64,000 nucleotides of DNA from Piromyces finnis (taxonomy: Eukaryota; Neocallimastigomycota; Neocallimastigomycetes; Neocallimastigales; Neocallimastigaceae): positions 567,501 to 631,500 of the forward strand of contig MCFH01000011.1 of the NCBI GenBank assembly GCA_002104945.1, read 5' to 3'. The position numbers and the translations under genes are program-made. The notes beneath the pieces were generated by a model. That model was not told the origin of the DNA and ran no database searches. It saw only the letters and a program-made list of their open reading frames with translations. Shown in pieces: positions 26,306-42,648 of the stretch (positions are counted from its first letter, which is position 1; the number at the start of each line of letters is the position of its first letter).

Positions 26306-27622
26306 TAATTTTAAAAGAATATAAATTAAAATATAATATGCTTATATTTAAATGAGAAATAAAAACAAGAAATATCAAATCATATATATACATACATATT
26401 TCTATTTATATAATTATGATTAAATAAAGATAATGCAAATTTTATTAAGAAATCATGTATAGTTTTAATAAGTAAAGTAATAGCTTTAATAATATTAAAA
26501 AAAATTTTTTTGTGATACAAATTTTGAATAAATTAAAATTAAAGCAAATATAAAAAATTTTTATCAAATTATTATTTTTAATTTTTTTTTATAATATTTG
26601 TAACCTAATAAATAAAAATATATTTAAACTACTACACTATAACAAATATGAAAAACAAAGTAATAAAAATAAAAGTGATTAAATATTATAAATAATAAAG
26701 ATAAAATATACGTTTATATTGTTACATTTTTTCTTGGTAGTTAATGTTGAATTAGAATCATATAATTTCCCATAAAATTTAAGAATCTTAAATTCAACAA
26801 CAACAACAACAACAACAATAATGATAAAACATTATTTGGTAAAAGAAAAATAAAAATAAAATTAATTGAAGAAGTGTAATATATAATGTAGTTAAAATAT
26901 AGTAAAGTATTTAATTATTATTAATATTAAAAATAATTTCTTCGAATTTAATATTTAATAAAACTTTCATGTATTACCCATCAATGTCATAATATAATTA
27001 CAATTCAAATTTTAAGACTTTTACTAATTGTTATTTACACACATTACACATGTTTTAATTTTTTTTTATAAAGATCAACATAATGAATTATATAATAATA
27101 AATTTATACCATATACAATCGTTACTAAGTTCTATAAAATATCCAATTAACGAGTGATGAGCTTGATGATCTTTATAAAGTTTTTGAATCAGTAAAATAT
27201 TTTTTTTTTGTTTACCAAAGAAAAAGAAAAAAAGAAATAATACCATTTTTCTTAATTTTAAATAAATTTATAATTGAAAAAAGTTATCATATTCCCCTTT
27301 TTAATTATTTATTTTAGTCATAGCTTTGTTAATACCATATTTTAATCGTTTTAATATTTAGTTTAAAATAAATTAAATTTTAAAATTTTAATAAAAACAT
27401 TAATTTAATATATACTATAATATATCCTAATCCTTATTAATGATAATTTAAAAATTTTATAAAATATATTAATTATTTTAATATAAAATTGTGGCTAAAG
27501 AATATACAAGTTATTGATTGGATAAACAGCATTATTCTATTTTATTATTCAAGAGATCAAGTTTTTGAAAAATGTTTTGAACCCTCTTTTAATTAATATC
27601 ATTTATTAGTCCTAAAGGCATC
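26306..27622. other. intergenic, 5' flank of the eL27 gene
   Basis: AT-rich. A CAA repeat lies near 26798-26819. No coding sequence or recognisable ribosomal-protein promoter box was found. Confidence 0.5.
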
Positions 27623-28233
27623 ATGGTCAAATTCCTTAAACCAGGAAAGGTTAGTGATGTTGATGAATGAATGAATGAATTTTTTTTTTAAATTTTAATG
27701 AATATTTATTAAATGAATGTTTTTATGTTATGGTATTTTAATGTGTATGTAAATATAATGTATAGGTTGTTCTCATTTTACAAGGTCGTTTCGCCGGTAA
27801 GAAGGCCGTCATCGTTAAGAACTACGATGAAGGTACCAAGGAACGTCCATACCCACACGCCATTGTTGCTGGTATTGAAAAGTACCCATTAAAGGTTAAC
27901 AAGTCTATGGGACAAAAGCTTGTTGCTAAGCGCTCTAAGGTCAAGCCATTCGTTAAGGTTGTCAACTTCAACCACATCATGCCAACCAGATACAGTCTTG
28001 ATGTCGATTTAAAGCAAAACGTTACTCTTGATGCTTTCAAGGATCCATCCCAAAGAATGCAAACCCGTAAGGTTATCAAGAAGGCTTTAGAAGAAAGGTA
28101 AATTATTAGAAATATAAAATATAATCAATATAATTAAATATTAAATATAAAATATTTTTATTTATTACTAATTACAATAAATAGATACAAGAGCGGTAAG
28201 AACAAGTGGTTCTTCCAAAAGCTTCGTTTCTAA
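27623..28233 (+). CDS. RPL27: 60S ribosomal protein eL27
   Basis: Component of the large cytosolic ribosomal subunit. Exons 27623-27649 (nine codons, MVKFLKPGK), 27766-28097 and 28185-28233 give 135 residues, the standard length. Recognisable blocks are [19 protein letters not shown], the [11 protein letters not shown] segment, [11 protein letters not shown] and the C-terminal [11 protein letters not shown]. Codon use is strongly biased to GC-ending codons (AAG, GTC, AAC), the clearest high-expression signature in the window. A very short first exon separated by an intron soon after ATG is common in fungal ribosomal protein genes. Confidence 0.98.
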
Positions 28234-28939
28234 GTTATTTATGTTCAATAAAAAATTTAAAACGGAATTTATTGTAACTTTTAAAAGAATAAATAAAATG
28301 ACCATAAAAACATAGATTATTTTTTTTGCTACATGAATAAAATTTTTGATTGTTAAATAATTTTTTATATACCAACAGTTATTAATATAAATATATTTAA
28401 GTAATAAAAAACACTGTGTTAATAGACAATAAAATAAAAGGATATAAAACAAAATTTATTGATATCAAATATTAAATATGAATTTTCAGTATTAAATAGT
28501 GGAAATGTAAGAGTAACTATAAATTGTGCTTCAAAGATATTTCAAGCTGGATATAAGTATTTATTAGTAAAAAGTTAGTTTTACTAGTAATACATAATAT
28601 AAATAGAGAATTAGTAATAAAGTAATATATATTTTGAAAGAAATTTTGAGACCAGTAATAGACAATATGGTATAAAATATGTAGAAAATTTATAAATTTA
28701 AAGCTTGCAATATTATAAAGTTGAAAAAGAAGTAAAGTGTAGGTGTTTGAAAAAATGGAGGAATAATTTTGGAATGCTAAATTTTAGAATTTAAAGGTTA
28801 ATTTTATCTTTTTTTACTTAAAATGATAAATTTTGTTCTTTGTTCATATTGGTATAATTATCTTTTTTTTTTTTGTGTTATTTTGTATTAAAATATTGTT
28901 CCTTTAATTTTAAAAAAAATAAGGAATTAAAATAGGTAT
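28234..28939. other. AT-rich spacer, possibly decayed retroelement sequence
   Basis: Between the eL27 gene and the retrotransposon nest. No intact feature was found. The last 60 bases or so may still align weakly to element B (see element C), so the left limit of the old element is uncertain. Confidence 0.4.
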
Positions 28940-29001
28940 TTAATATAGTGTTTAATGTAATCAAAAGTAATGTGTTGTATAGATATGGGAAAGGAACATT
29001 A
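28940..29001 (+). mobile_element. left remnant of old non-LTR element C
   Basis: This piece aligns with element B at about 34125-34187: both contain GTAATCAA followed by GATATGG and AAAGGAACATT. It ends with AAAGGAACATTA, whose last nine bases recur at 30794-30802 after the poly(A) tail of copy A1. Element C was therefore the target into which A1 inserted. Compared with B, most differences replace G or C with A or T. Confidence 0.7.
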
Positions 29002-30747
29002 TTCAACGATGGTGATTCGTCCTGAATCAATAGAAAATCAGAACAAGAGAGATCCAACATTTTACTTAGCAGGACAACCCATTCCAACTACTGATTGCTA
29101 TACTTATCTTGGTGTTCCATTTGATAAGAATCTGTCCCTTAAACCAGTAATTAAAGCTCTTAATAACAAGGTTTTGAAAGGACTTTTCTCAGTCAGTAAA
29201 TTCTTAAGAAATCCTAATATTCCTATTCCTTTCAAAAAACTAGTACTTAACTCACAAGTGATTAGCAGAGTTTCATACTTTGCACCATTACTTGGATCCA
29301 ACAAAGCTAGGTCTAGGATTGCTCAGAAGCATGTTAACAAAGGAATACGATGGGTTGCCGGAGTTCATAAAGCTGTATCGTTTATATCTTTATACTCTAT
29401 CTCAAAAGATTTGAATATTCCTCCATTGTCAGCCAAATGTGCGTTAGCTCAGGTTAGATGTTTTAACAAATGGAAAAACTCAAATTGTATTATCTCACAC
29501 CTTGTCAATTACATTCCTAAATTTAGAAAATACACGTGGTGCAAATCAAGTAGGACACTTGATAAAAAATTAAAGAAACATGGAGATGTTAAAGCAGTTA
29601 AAAACTTTTATTGGAAAGATCTCAAAGGGAATTCAATCAAAGCGCAATATTATGATGATAATAAATTTATTGAAACTAAAGATTTTATTAAATTATGTTA
29701 TGAGTACCCAGAGTTTGCCTATGGCTTCTACTGGCTATTGAAAGCAAGAAGCGGATACAAGTTGGATGCTAGAGTTGCCAAAGCTGCCAAATTTGTTGAT
29801 CCAGTTTGTCCTAACTACTGTCCATGTTGCAAGTGTGGAGATCAAAGTATTAAACATTGGTTATTAGATTGTCCAACATTTAGAGATATCCGTATTAAAC
29901 ATTATGATTCCATAGTCCAGCTATTAAATTTTTTCAGTCAACGTAATTCCAATAGTCCTATCAATAATAATGAAATTGATAATATCAGTAGAGATAGTAA
30001 TAACATTAATAGTAATAGTAACAATAGTAGTAATAACAATAGTAATAGTAACAATAGTAATAGTAACAATAGTAATAATAACAATAATAGAAATAATAAT
30101 ATTAGTAATGATAGCAATAGTGAAGATAATAATTCTAATTTAGATAGTAATTTAGTTAATGATAGTAATAGTTCTAATAATCCGGTGAATATTAATGTGT
30201 ATGATTATTCTAGTGTGTGCAGTAAAATATTTAAATTCCTTCTTGGGGGAAGAAGTTTTAACAATATCAATTACAATTCAAGGGAATGGAAAGAACTTTG
30301 TAAGCGTCAGATTCAATCTGGTACTAATGAAGGAGCACCATTCTTGACGGTAACCGCGGAACTTCTAACCAAAATCATGCCTTTTGCTATTGGCCAGCAA
30401 TGGTCAATGTTCAAAAGGTTTGAAGCAACATCCAAGAGCGTCAATGCTGAAGAAACAGTAAGACAGGCCAGGAGGGCCAGCGCAACCAATGGAGATCATA
30501 ATTTTGTTCCATGACAAAATTTTGATCTTTGGCTCGGTGTCCCATTGGAAGTCAAATACAATTATTATACTTTAGTATGATAGTGGCTTTCTTACTTTAA
30601 TTAAAATTACTAGAATACATTATACCCAATTTTTATTCATTTGTGTTTATTTAAACATATTTTTTTTATTTTTATTATTTTTAATTATTTATTACATGTA
30701 TTATAATTTTAATTAAATTAATAATAAAGTTTAAAATATTTGATGCC

Positions 30748-30793
<46 letters not shown>
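29002..30793 (+). mobile_element. 5'-truncated non-LTR retrotransposon, family A copy 1
   Basis: LINE-like copy holding only the 3' part of the reverse-transcriptase ORF (29003-30514), a 3' UTR of about 236 bp, and a poly(A) tail at 30751-30793. It is flanked by GGAACATTA at 28993-29001 and 30794-30802, read as a target-site duplication of at least 9 bp. The sequence is near-identical to copy A2 over their shared length, including the 3' UTR, so both insertions look recent. It is inserted into element C in the same orientation. Confidence 0.9.
29003..30514 (+). pseudogene. C-terminal fragment of family A reverse-transcriptase ORF
   Basis: Open for about 503 codons but lacking the catalytic RT motifs, so it cannot encode a working enzyme. 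It begins just after the position of the YADD motif, runs through a thumb-like region (CYTYLGVPFDKNLSL) and has a Cys/His cluster CPCCKCGDQSIKHWLLDC, like the zinc knuckle at the end of many LINE ORFs. An Asn/Ser-rich microsatellite segment of about 70 residues and a conserved C-terminal block ending HNFVP follow. The apparent ATG at 28970 belongs to target element C, so any longer ORF is chimeric. Confidence 0.85.
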
Positions 30794-30795
<2 letters not shown>

Positions 30796-31016
30796 AACAT
30801 TAATACAGGATCTAATATTAGTGTCAAGTTGAATGAAAACATTAAAGTCTTATATATAGAGTTTATCTTACACATTATCATATCCTAATGATACTTTCCT
30901 TGCATATTTCGTTTAATTTGTTAGGTAGGTTCCAACCTCACAAAGTACAAATTGCAGAGTTCACCAAACTATATACAACTTAAATTCTTTTTATAGTTTA
31001 TTTTATTTATATTAAA
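30794..31016 (+). mobile_element. right remnant of old non-LTR element C
   Basis: Resumes element C after copy A1. It matches the 3' end of element B: AATGAAAACATTA, TTTAATTTRTTAGGTAGG and CAGTACAAATTGCAGAGTTCA-like blocks occur in the same order, ending in AACTTAAAT and an A/T tail. No open frame is left. Together with 28940-29001 it brackets A1. Confidence 0.78.
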
Positions 31017-31281
31017 GGCTTGGAGTTAGCTTAGGTAATAAACGTTGTTGTGGTGGCCTTTTCGCTGATGACATTGTTTTGATTGCTCCTAGTAAGAAGA
31101 ACCTTCAAAAGATGCTCAATCTAGTCCTTGATTGGGCTAATTTAAATGAAATGTCTTTTGGAATAAATAAATGTGCAACTATTGCTGTTAAACCTATCAA
31201 CTTTAATAGATCCCCTAGTTATGTCGACCCAACATTTTACATCGGTATGTACTCGATTCCAAAGGTTTCTTGCTATACTTA
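31017..31281 (+). mobile_element. left part of non-LTR element B
   Basis: 5'-truncated element B. Reading from 31019 it encodes RT palm motifs, with GLFADDIVLIA as the catalytic YADD-type motif C and FGINKCATIAVKP after it. It ends at TTCTTGCTATACTTA (31267-31281), which is repeated at 32966-32980 after copy A2. Element B was thus split by A2, and its frame continues at 32967. Confidence 0.88.
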
Positions 31282-32697
31282 CAACCCATTCCAACTACTG
31301 ATTGTTATACTTATCTTGGTGTTCCATTTGATAAGAATCTGTCCCTTAAACCAGTTATTAAAGCTCTTAATAACAAGGTTTTGAAAGGACTTTTCTCAGT
31401 CAGTAAATTCTTAAGAAATCCTAATATTCCTATTCCCTTCAAAAAGCTAGTACTTAACTCACAAGTGATTAGCAGAGTTTCATACTTTGCACCATTACTT
31501 GGATCCAACAAAGCTAGGTCTAGGATTGCTCAGAAGCATGTTAACAAAGGAGTACGATGGGTTGCCGGAGTTCATAAAGCTGTATCGTTTATATCTTTAT
31601 ACTCTATCTCAAAAGATTTGAATATTCCTCCATTGTCAGCCAAATGTGCTTTAGCTCAGGTTAGATGTTTTAACAAATGGAAAAACTCAAATTGTATTAT
31701 CTCACACCTTGTCAATTACATTCCTAAATTTAGAAAATACACGTGGTGCAAATCAAGTAGGACACTTGATAAAAAACTAAAGAAACATGGAGATGTTAAA
31801 GCAGATAAAAACTTTTATTGGAAAGATCTCAAAGGGAATTCAATCAAAGCGCAATATTATGATGATAATAAATTTATTGAAACTAAAGATTTTATTAAAT
31901 TATGTTATGAGTACCCAGAGTTTGCCTATGGCTTCTACTGGCTATTGAAAGCAAGAAGCGGATACAAGTTGGATGCTAGAGTTGCCAAAGCTGCTAAATT
32001 TGTTGATCCAGTTTGTCCTAACTACTGTCCATGTTGCAAGTGTGGAGATCAAAGTATTAAACATTGGTTATTAGATTGTCCAACATTTAGAGATATCCGT
32101 ATTAAACATTATGATTCTATAGTCCATTTATTAAATTTTTTCAGTCAACGTAATTCCAATAGTCCTATCAATAATAATGAAAATGTTAATATCAGCAGAG
32201 ATAGCAATAACAGTAATAGTTATAGTAATAATATTAATAATAACAATAGTAATAATAACAATAGTAGTAATAGAAATAATAATATTAGTAATGATAGCAA
32301 TAGTGATGATAATAATTCTAATTTAGATAGTAATTTAGTTGATGATAGTAATAGTTCTAATAATCCGGTGAATATTAATGTGTATGATTATTCTAGTGTG
32401 TGCAGTAAAATATTTAAATTCCTTCTTGGGGGAAGAAGTTTTAACAATATTAATTACAATTCAAGGGAATGGAAAGAACTTTGTAAGCGTCAGATTCAAT
32501 CTGGTACTAACGAAGGAACACCATTCTTGATGGTAACCGCGGAACTTCTAACCAAAATCATGCCTTTTGCTATTGGTCAGCAATGGTCAATGTTCAAAAG
32601 GTTTGAAGCAACATCCAAGAGCGTCAATGCTGAAGAAACAGTAAGACAGGCCAGGAGGGCCAGCGCAACCAATGGAGATCATAATTTTGTTCCATGA
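31282..32697 (+). pseudogene. C-terminal fragment of family A reverse-transcriptase ORF, copy 2
   Basis: In-frame remnant of about 471 codons, nearly the same protein as in copy A1 with scattered substitutions. The Cys/His cluster CPCCKCGDQSIKHWLLDC and the C-terminal block ending HNFVP are both intact. The Asn/Ser-rich segment between them is shorter and differently arranged than in A1, as expected from AAT/AGT slippage. It lacks the RT palm motifs. Confidence 0.85.
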
Positions 32698-32933
32698 CAA
32701 AATTTTGATTTTTGGCTCGGTGTCCCATTGGAAGTCAAATACAATTATTATACTTTAGTATAATAGTGGCTTTCTTACTTTAATTAAAATTACTAGAATA
32801 CATTATACCCAATTTTTATTCATTTGTGTTTATTTAAACATATTTTTTTTATTTTTATTTTTATTTTTAATTTTTTATTACATGTATTATAATTTTAATT
32901 AAATTAATAATAAAGTTTAAAATATTTGATGCC

Positions 32934-32965
<32 letters not shown>
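31282..32965 (+). mobile_element. 5'-truncated non-LTR retrotransposon, family A copy 2
   Basis: Second family A copy, truncated slightly further 3' than A1. Its ORF runs 31282-32697; the 3' UTR is near-identical to that of A1, and a poly(A) tail spans 32937-32965. The flanks carry a perfect 15-bp direct repeat, TTCTTGCTATACTTA, at 31267-31281 and 32966-32980, the target-site duplication. It is inserted in the sense direction into the RT ORF of element B. Confidence 0.93.
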
Positions 32966-32967
<2 letters not shown>

Positions 32968-34414
32968 CTTGCTATACTTATCTTGGAATCCCATTCGACG
33001 AAGATCTTTCTTTGACTCCTATTCTGTCTAATATGTACAAAAAAGTTCAGAAATCTTTATTCTCTTTTAAGAACTTCCTCAACAACAATTGTGTTCCTAT
33101 TGGTTTAAAAAACATAGTAATTCATTCTTATATTTTAAGCAAAGTCTCTTATTATGCTCCTTTGCTTGGTTCCAACAAAAATAGAACTAGAAGAGTCCAA
33201 TCTCTTATCAATACTGCTGTTTTATGGAGTGTCAATAGCTTTCACAATAAAAGTTTTAATAACAAAGATTTTGTTTTTGAACGAAATTCATTTATTAGTC
33301 TGTATGCTCTTACAAGAGATATGAAGATTCCTACCCTTTCAGGTATTTGTGATGCGCAACAAGTGAAATGCTTTGTTAAATGGAGAAAATCAAATTGTAT
33401 AATTAAAGATCTCGTCCGATCTATTCCTCCCATGTCTCATTACTCTTGGGCCAAAGAATCTTGTTCACTACATAAGAAGCTTATGAAAATAAATATTAAA
33501 AGTACTAAAGATATTAGAGAATATTATTGGAATAATAGTAGCCTAAATAATGGAAGTAAAGCCCTCAGATATACTAACAACAAATTCCTTAATTCAAATC
33601 GCCTAATGCATATCGGTCTCAACAAACCTCACTTAAATTTAGGAATTACCTGGATTATTCGTATTCGATGCGGTTATGAAAATATTACCCGAATTGCTAT
33701 TGCCAGTAATAGAGTTACTCCTGACTGCCCTCGTGTCTGTCCATGTTGCGGATATGACGAACAATCTTTTTACCATTGGATATTAGAATGTTCTGCATTC
33801 TCTGAATACAGAGCTTCTTCACTTAGCTTTCTTGACGATCTTTTTACCCTTTTTTACAATAAATATAAGAATCAATTCATCACATACTTACTCCCCGAAA
33901 CGGAAGTAAGAAAAATAATTTATAACTATATTTTTACGTTCCTTCTTGGTGGAACTTTAGCTTATGATGAGCTACAAATCGATAAGGCGGAACAAAGACA
34001 TTTGAATGAACAGCTTTACAGTTCATCGGGGTCTCATGTTCCATATGTAGAGGGTCTCGCGGCTTTTCTTACTAAAACAATCCCTATCATTAGTAGCTCT
34101 ATGAAGCTATTTTTTGATAGGTTTAGTAAGACACCTAACGTAATCAAGAGCGCCGACGTCGTACCGATATGGCAAAGGAACATTTCCAATGTTCCGTACA
34201 CAGGGTTCAATGTTAGTATTTCCTCAAATTCGAATGAAAACATTATGAACTCATGGGAGAGTTTAGTGGACACCACACTATCATACCTGATGTTACTTCT
34301 TTTTTTTATTTCATTTAATTTATTAGGTAGGGACCAATCCCACACAGTACAAATTGCAGAGTTCATTGAACTTTTATGCAACTTAAATAATTATTTTATA
34401 TTATTTTATATTTA
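32966..34414 (+). mobile_element. right part of non-LTR element B
   Basis: Element B resumes after the A2 poly(A) tail with the repeated target site. The encoded protein is clearly related to family A (CYTYLGIPFDEDLSL, SYYAPLLGSNK, CPCCGYDEQSFYHWILEC) but much diverged and without the Asn/Ser expansion. The 3' limit is uncertain; similarity to element C stops near 34400, just before the tandem duplication. Confidence 0.82.
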
Positions 34415-34499
34415 TATTTTTATTTATATATATTTTATTATTTTTATTTATTATTTATTATATCAATATCAATATGTATTATCACCTAATGTTATGTAA
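32967..34499 (+). pseudogene. C-terminal part of element B reverse-transcriptase ORF
   Basis: Open from the target-site repeat to 34499. The protein-like part ends near 34300; the remainder reads AT-rich 3' flank as hydrophobic residues. It contains the thumb-like region, the Cys/His cluster CPCCGYDEQSFYHWILEC and a C-terminal block with TFLLGGTLAYDELQ matching family A. Its natural N-terminal partner is 31019-31281; insertion A2 separates them, so no functional protein is made. Confidence 0.75.
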
Positions 34500-34841
34500 T
34501 ATCTCAAATTAAATAAATAAATAAAAGATGTGTATTCTCTTCCTAGTCTAAAAAAAAAAAAAAAAAAAAAAATTTATTTATATTTTAATTATCTTTATTA
34601 GTATGAATTCTCTTCAATTTCAAAAAAAAAAATAATTTTTTTTTGAAATTTTATTTTTAATGATACCGAGGCTTCTCAAAGCAGAAAGTCATTTTTTTTT
34701 TAATCAGCAAGTAGTATATTATAATTATAAATAAACAACTGCTTAAGAAGATAAAGTATAATAATAATATTAATTTTATTAGAATACACCATACTTTTAA
34801 TATATGCAATGCAATATTAAGCAACTCATTATATCTATATC
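34415..34841. repeat. 427-bp direct tandem duplication, unit 1
   Basis: First of two adjacent near-identical units. It holds an ATTT/AT-rich stretch, TATCACCTAATGTTATG, a poly(A) run at about 34550-34571, a poly(A)/poly(T) hairpin near 34622-34645 and CCGAGGCTTCTC. It starts at the likely 3' border of element B. Confidence 0.93.
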
Positions 34842-35268
34842 TATTTTTATTTATATATATTTTATTATTTTTATTTATTATTTATTATATCAATATCAAT
34901 ATGTATTATCACCTAATGTTATGTAATATCTCAAATTAAATAAATAAATAAAAGATGTGTATTCTCTTCCTAGTCTAAAAAAAAAAAAAAAAAAAAAAAA
35001 ATTTATTTATATTTTAATTATCTTTATTAGTATGAATTCTCTTCAATTTCAAAAAAAAAAATAATTTTTTTTTGAAATTTTATTTTTAATGATACCGAGG
35101 CTTCTCAAAGCAGAAAGTCATTTTTTTTTTAATCAGCAAGTAGTATATTATAATTATAAATAAACAACTGCTTAAGAAGATAAAGTATAATAATAATATT
35201 AATTTTATTAGAATACACCATACTTTTAATATATGCAATGCAATATTAAGCAAGTCATTATATCTATA
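34842..35268. repeat. 427-bp direct tandem duplication, unit 2
   Basis: Second unit, offset by exactly 427 bases. The only clear difference seen is GCAAGTCATT here against GCAACTCATT in unit 1, near the distal end. Such identity in AT-rich non-coding DNA suggests a recent duplication. Confidence 0.93.
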
Positions 35269-36339
35269 TCTATATTTATTTTATTTTAGTTTAAGCAGAG
35301 CTAATAAAATGAGAAAAAGTTTTTATTTATTTTATTTTCTTTATGTATCATGTATCTTATACAATATTAATATAGTAATAAAAATGTATATTTGAAAAAT
35401 AGTGTAATGTTAAACAATTTATTTTATTATTAAGTATAAAAAGTTTACATATTTAAACTTATTTCATATTTTTAATTATTAATATGTAATTATATAAAAT
35501 TTATAATAGTTATTATTCTTTAATTTCATTAAACATAAATATAAAATGAAAAAATATTTGTTAATTATTTGGAAAACAATTGGAAAGAAATTATATTAAA
35601 TATAAAAGATGAAATAAAATTTACATTTCAAATTTTATATATTTTTAGCTTTTGTCTAACTATTTTTATTATTATTATTTTTGCATGCATGAGATATAAA
35701 TGTTTAATGAAATAAAGTTTGATTATTATTTTAATTAACAATTCTATAGGTATCATTTTGAAAAATAAACAACATTTATTTTTCATAATTGAAATAAGAA
35801 TAAGATTTTAAGGTTTTATCATTTTAATATTAAAAATAAATTAAATAACAAAATATTATAAAATATATAGGTAATTACATATATAAAAGTCCATACATAA
35901 TTAGCCATATCCATCAATATTTAACTATTAATTCGAAAATTTCAATTTATTCTTTTTTTTTTTTTTAATCCTTTGTAGCTTTGTAGAATAAAAGAAAACA
36001 AAAAGTATTTAAAAATTCATGTAAACTTGAAAAATATTATAAAAATAATTGATATTCTATTATATTTTGATAACAATAATAATAAAAAAAATCCACACTT
36101 AATTTTTTTTATAACAAATAACCTTTTTAATTAATATGCGCATTTAAATATATAAAAAAGTTAAATATAATACAACAACATAATAATAAAAATTTTGTTA
36201 TTATTACATTAAATCTATATAGAACAAAGAAAATAATATAGAAAAATAATATTTTTGTATGATTCCAAATAAATAGCAATTAGAAAATTTTGTAATATAA
36301 ATAAAACGAACAACATAAACATTTATACAATCATTAAAT
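35269..36339. other. intergenic, 5' flank of the RhoGAP gene
   Basis: AT-rich with short ATT and poly(T) runs. No coding sequence was seen. Confidence 0.5.
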
Positions 36340-41570
<5,231 letters not shown>

Positions 41571-41928
41571 AATATTCAACTTATAGATATCATTTTAGTA
41601 TTACAATTAGCAACATTCAAATTAAAATTTATTATTATTTATGCATAAATACATATATAATTTATTTATTTTTTTCGCATCTTTTTAATATAAGTCATTA
41701 TGATAAATATCATATATATTTTCATTTATTATTATTATTTATTTAAGCTTGAATAGCATATTGCAATTTTCTAATTTTTTTTTTTTCATTAAGGCAATTC
41801 AAATATATATATAGTATATATACTCATTAGTGGATCTGTTACTATTAAAATTTTAACAATTTCAAATAAAAAAAAATTTGAAAATTTACTGATATAACAT
41901 TATAACCTTTATGCATATATATTTAATC

Positions 41929-41964
<36 letters not shown>

Positions 41965-42648
41965 AATTTATTCATACCTTTTTAATAATCAATAAAAGCT
42001 TTCATTAAAAATTACAATTTATTGAATAAAAAAAATATCACCATATATCAAATATTTAATATTGTTAATGATTATTCATATTTTTTAAAATTAATAACAT
42101 AACCCTTTGTAATAATTTAAAATATTACTTTTTTTTTTTATACTTGAAGAAATATAATTATATGTATAACTAAGCAAAACCTTAAATAAATCGAATATTC
42201 TGATATCTAACACAAAAAAAAAAAAAAAATGCTTTTAAAAATTATATATTTCAAATTTAATTAATATATATATATAAATTATTTATTATAACAATTACTG
42301 ATTTCTATAATAAATATTATATAAAATAAAATATATGCTTAATTTCGTTATTGCTTAATTCAATTTAAATATTAGTTATTATAATGAATGGAATAATAGT
42401 CTAGTTAAAAAAATAAATGATGTTATATTACAATATTACTGAATAAAATTATTTATATAAAGATATATAATAAAAGTTGAGCTAAATGATAAAGCATAAT
42501 AATAAATTTAATGATTTTTAATATATCAAGCTTAACATATATTATAAAACTTCTTAACGTTTTCGATATAGAAGGAAATAAAATTTATAGATAATACATA
42601 TATTTTTTGTATCATTTAATATACAAGTTTTTGTAATAGTTAACGATT
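41571..42648. other. intergenic between convergent genes
   Basis: AT-rich 3' flanks, with a long poly(T) run near 41932-41963. Nothing coding was seen. Confidence 0.55.

Noticed and set aside
28970-29001. ATG start for the family A ORF in copy A1
   Set aside because: This stretch belongs to target element C, upstream of the target-site duplication; the 5' end of the ORF is truncated.
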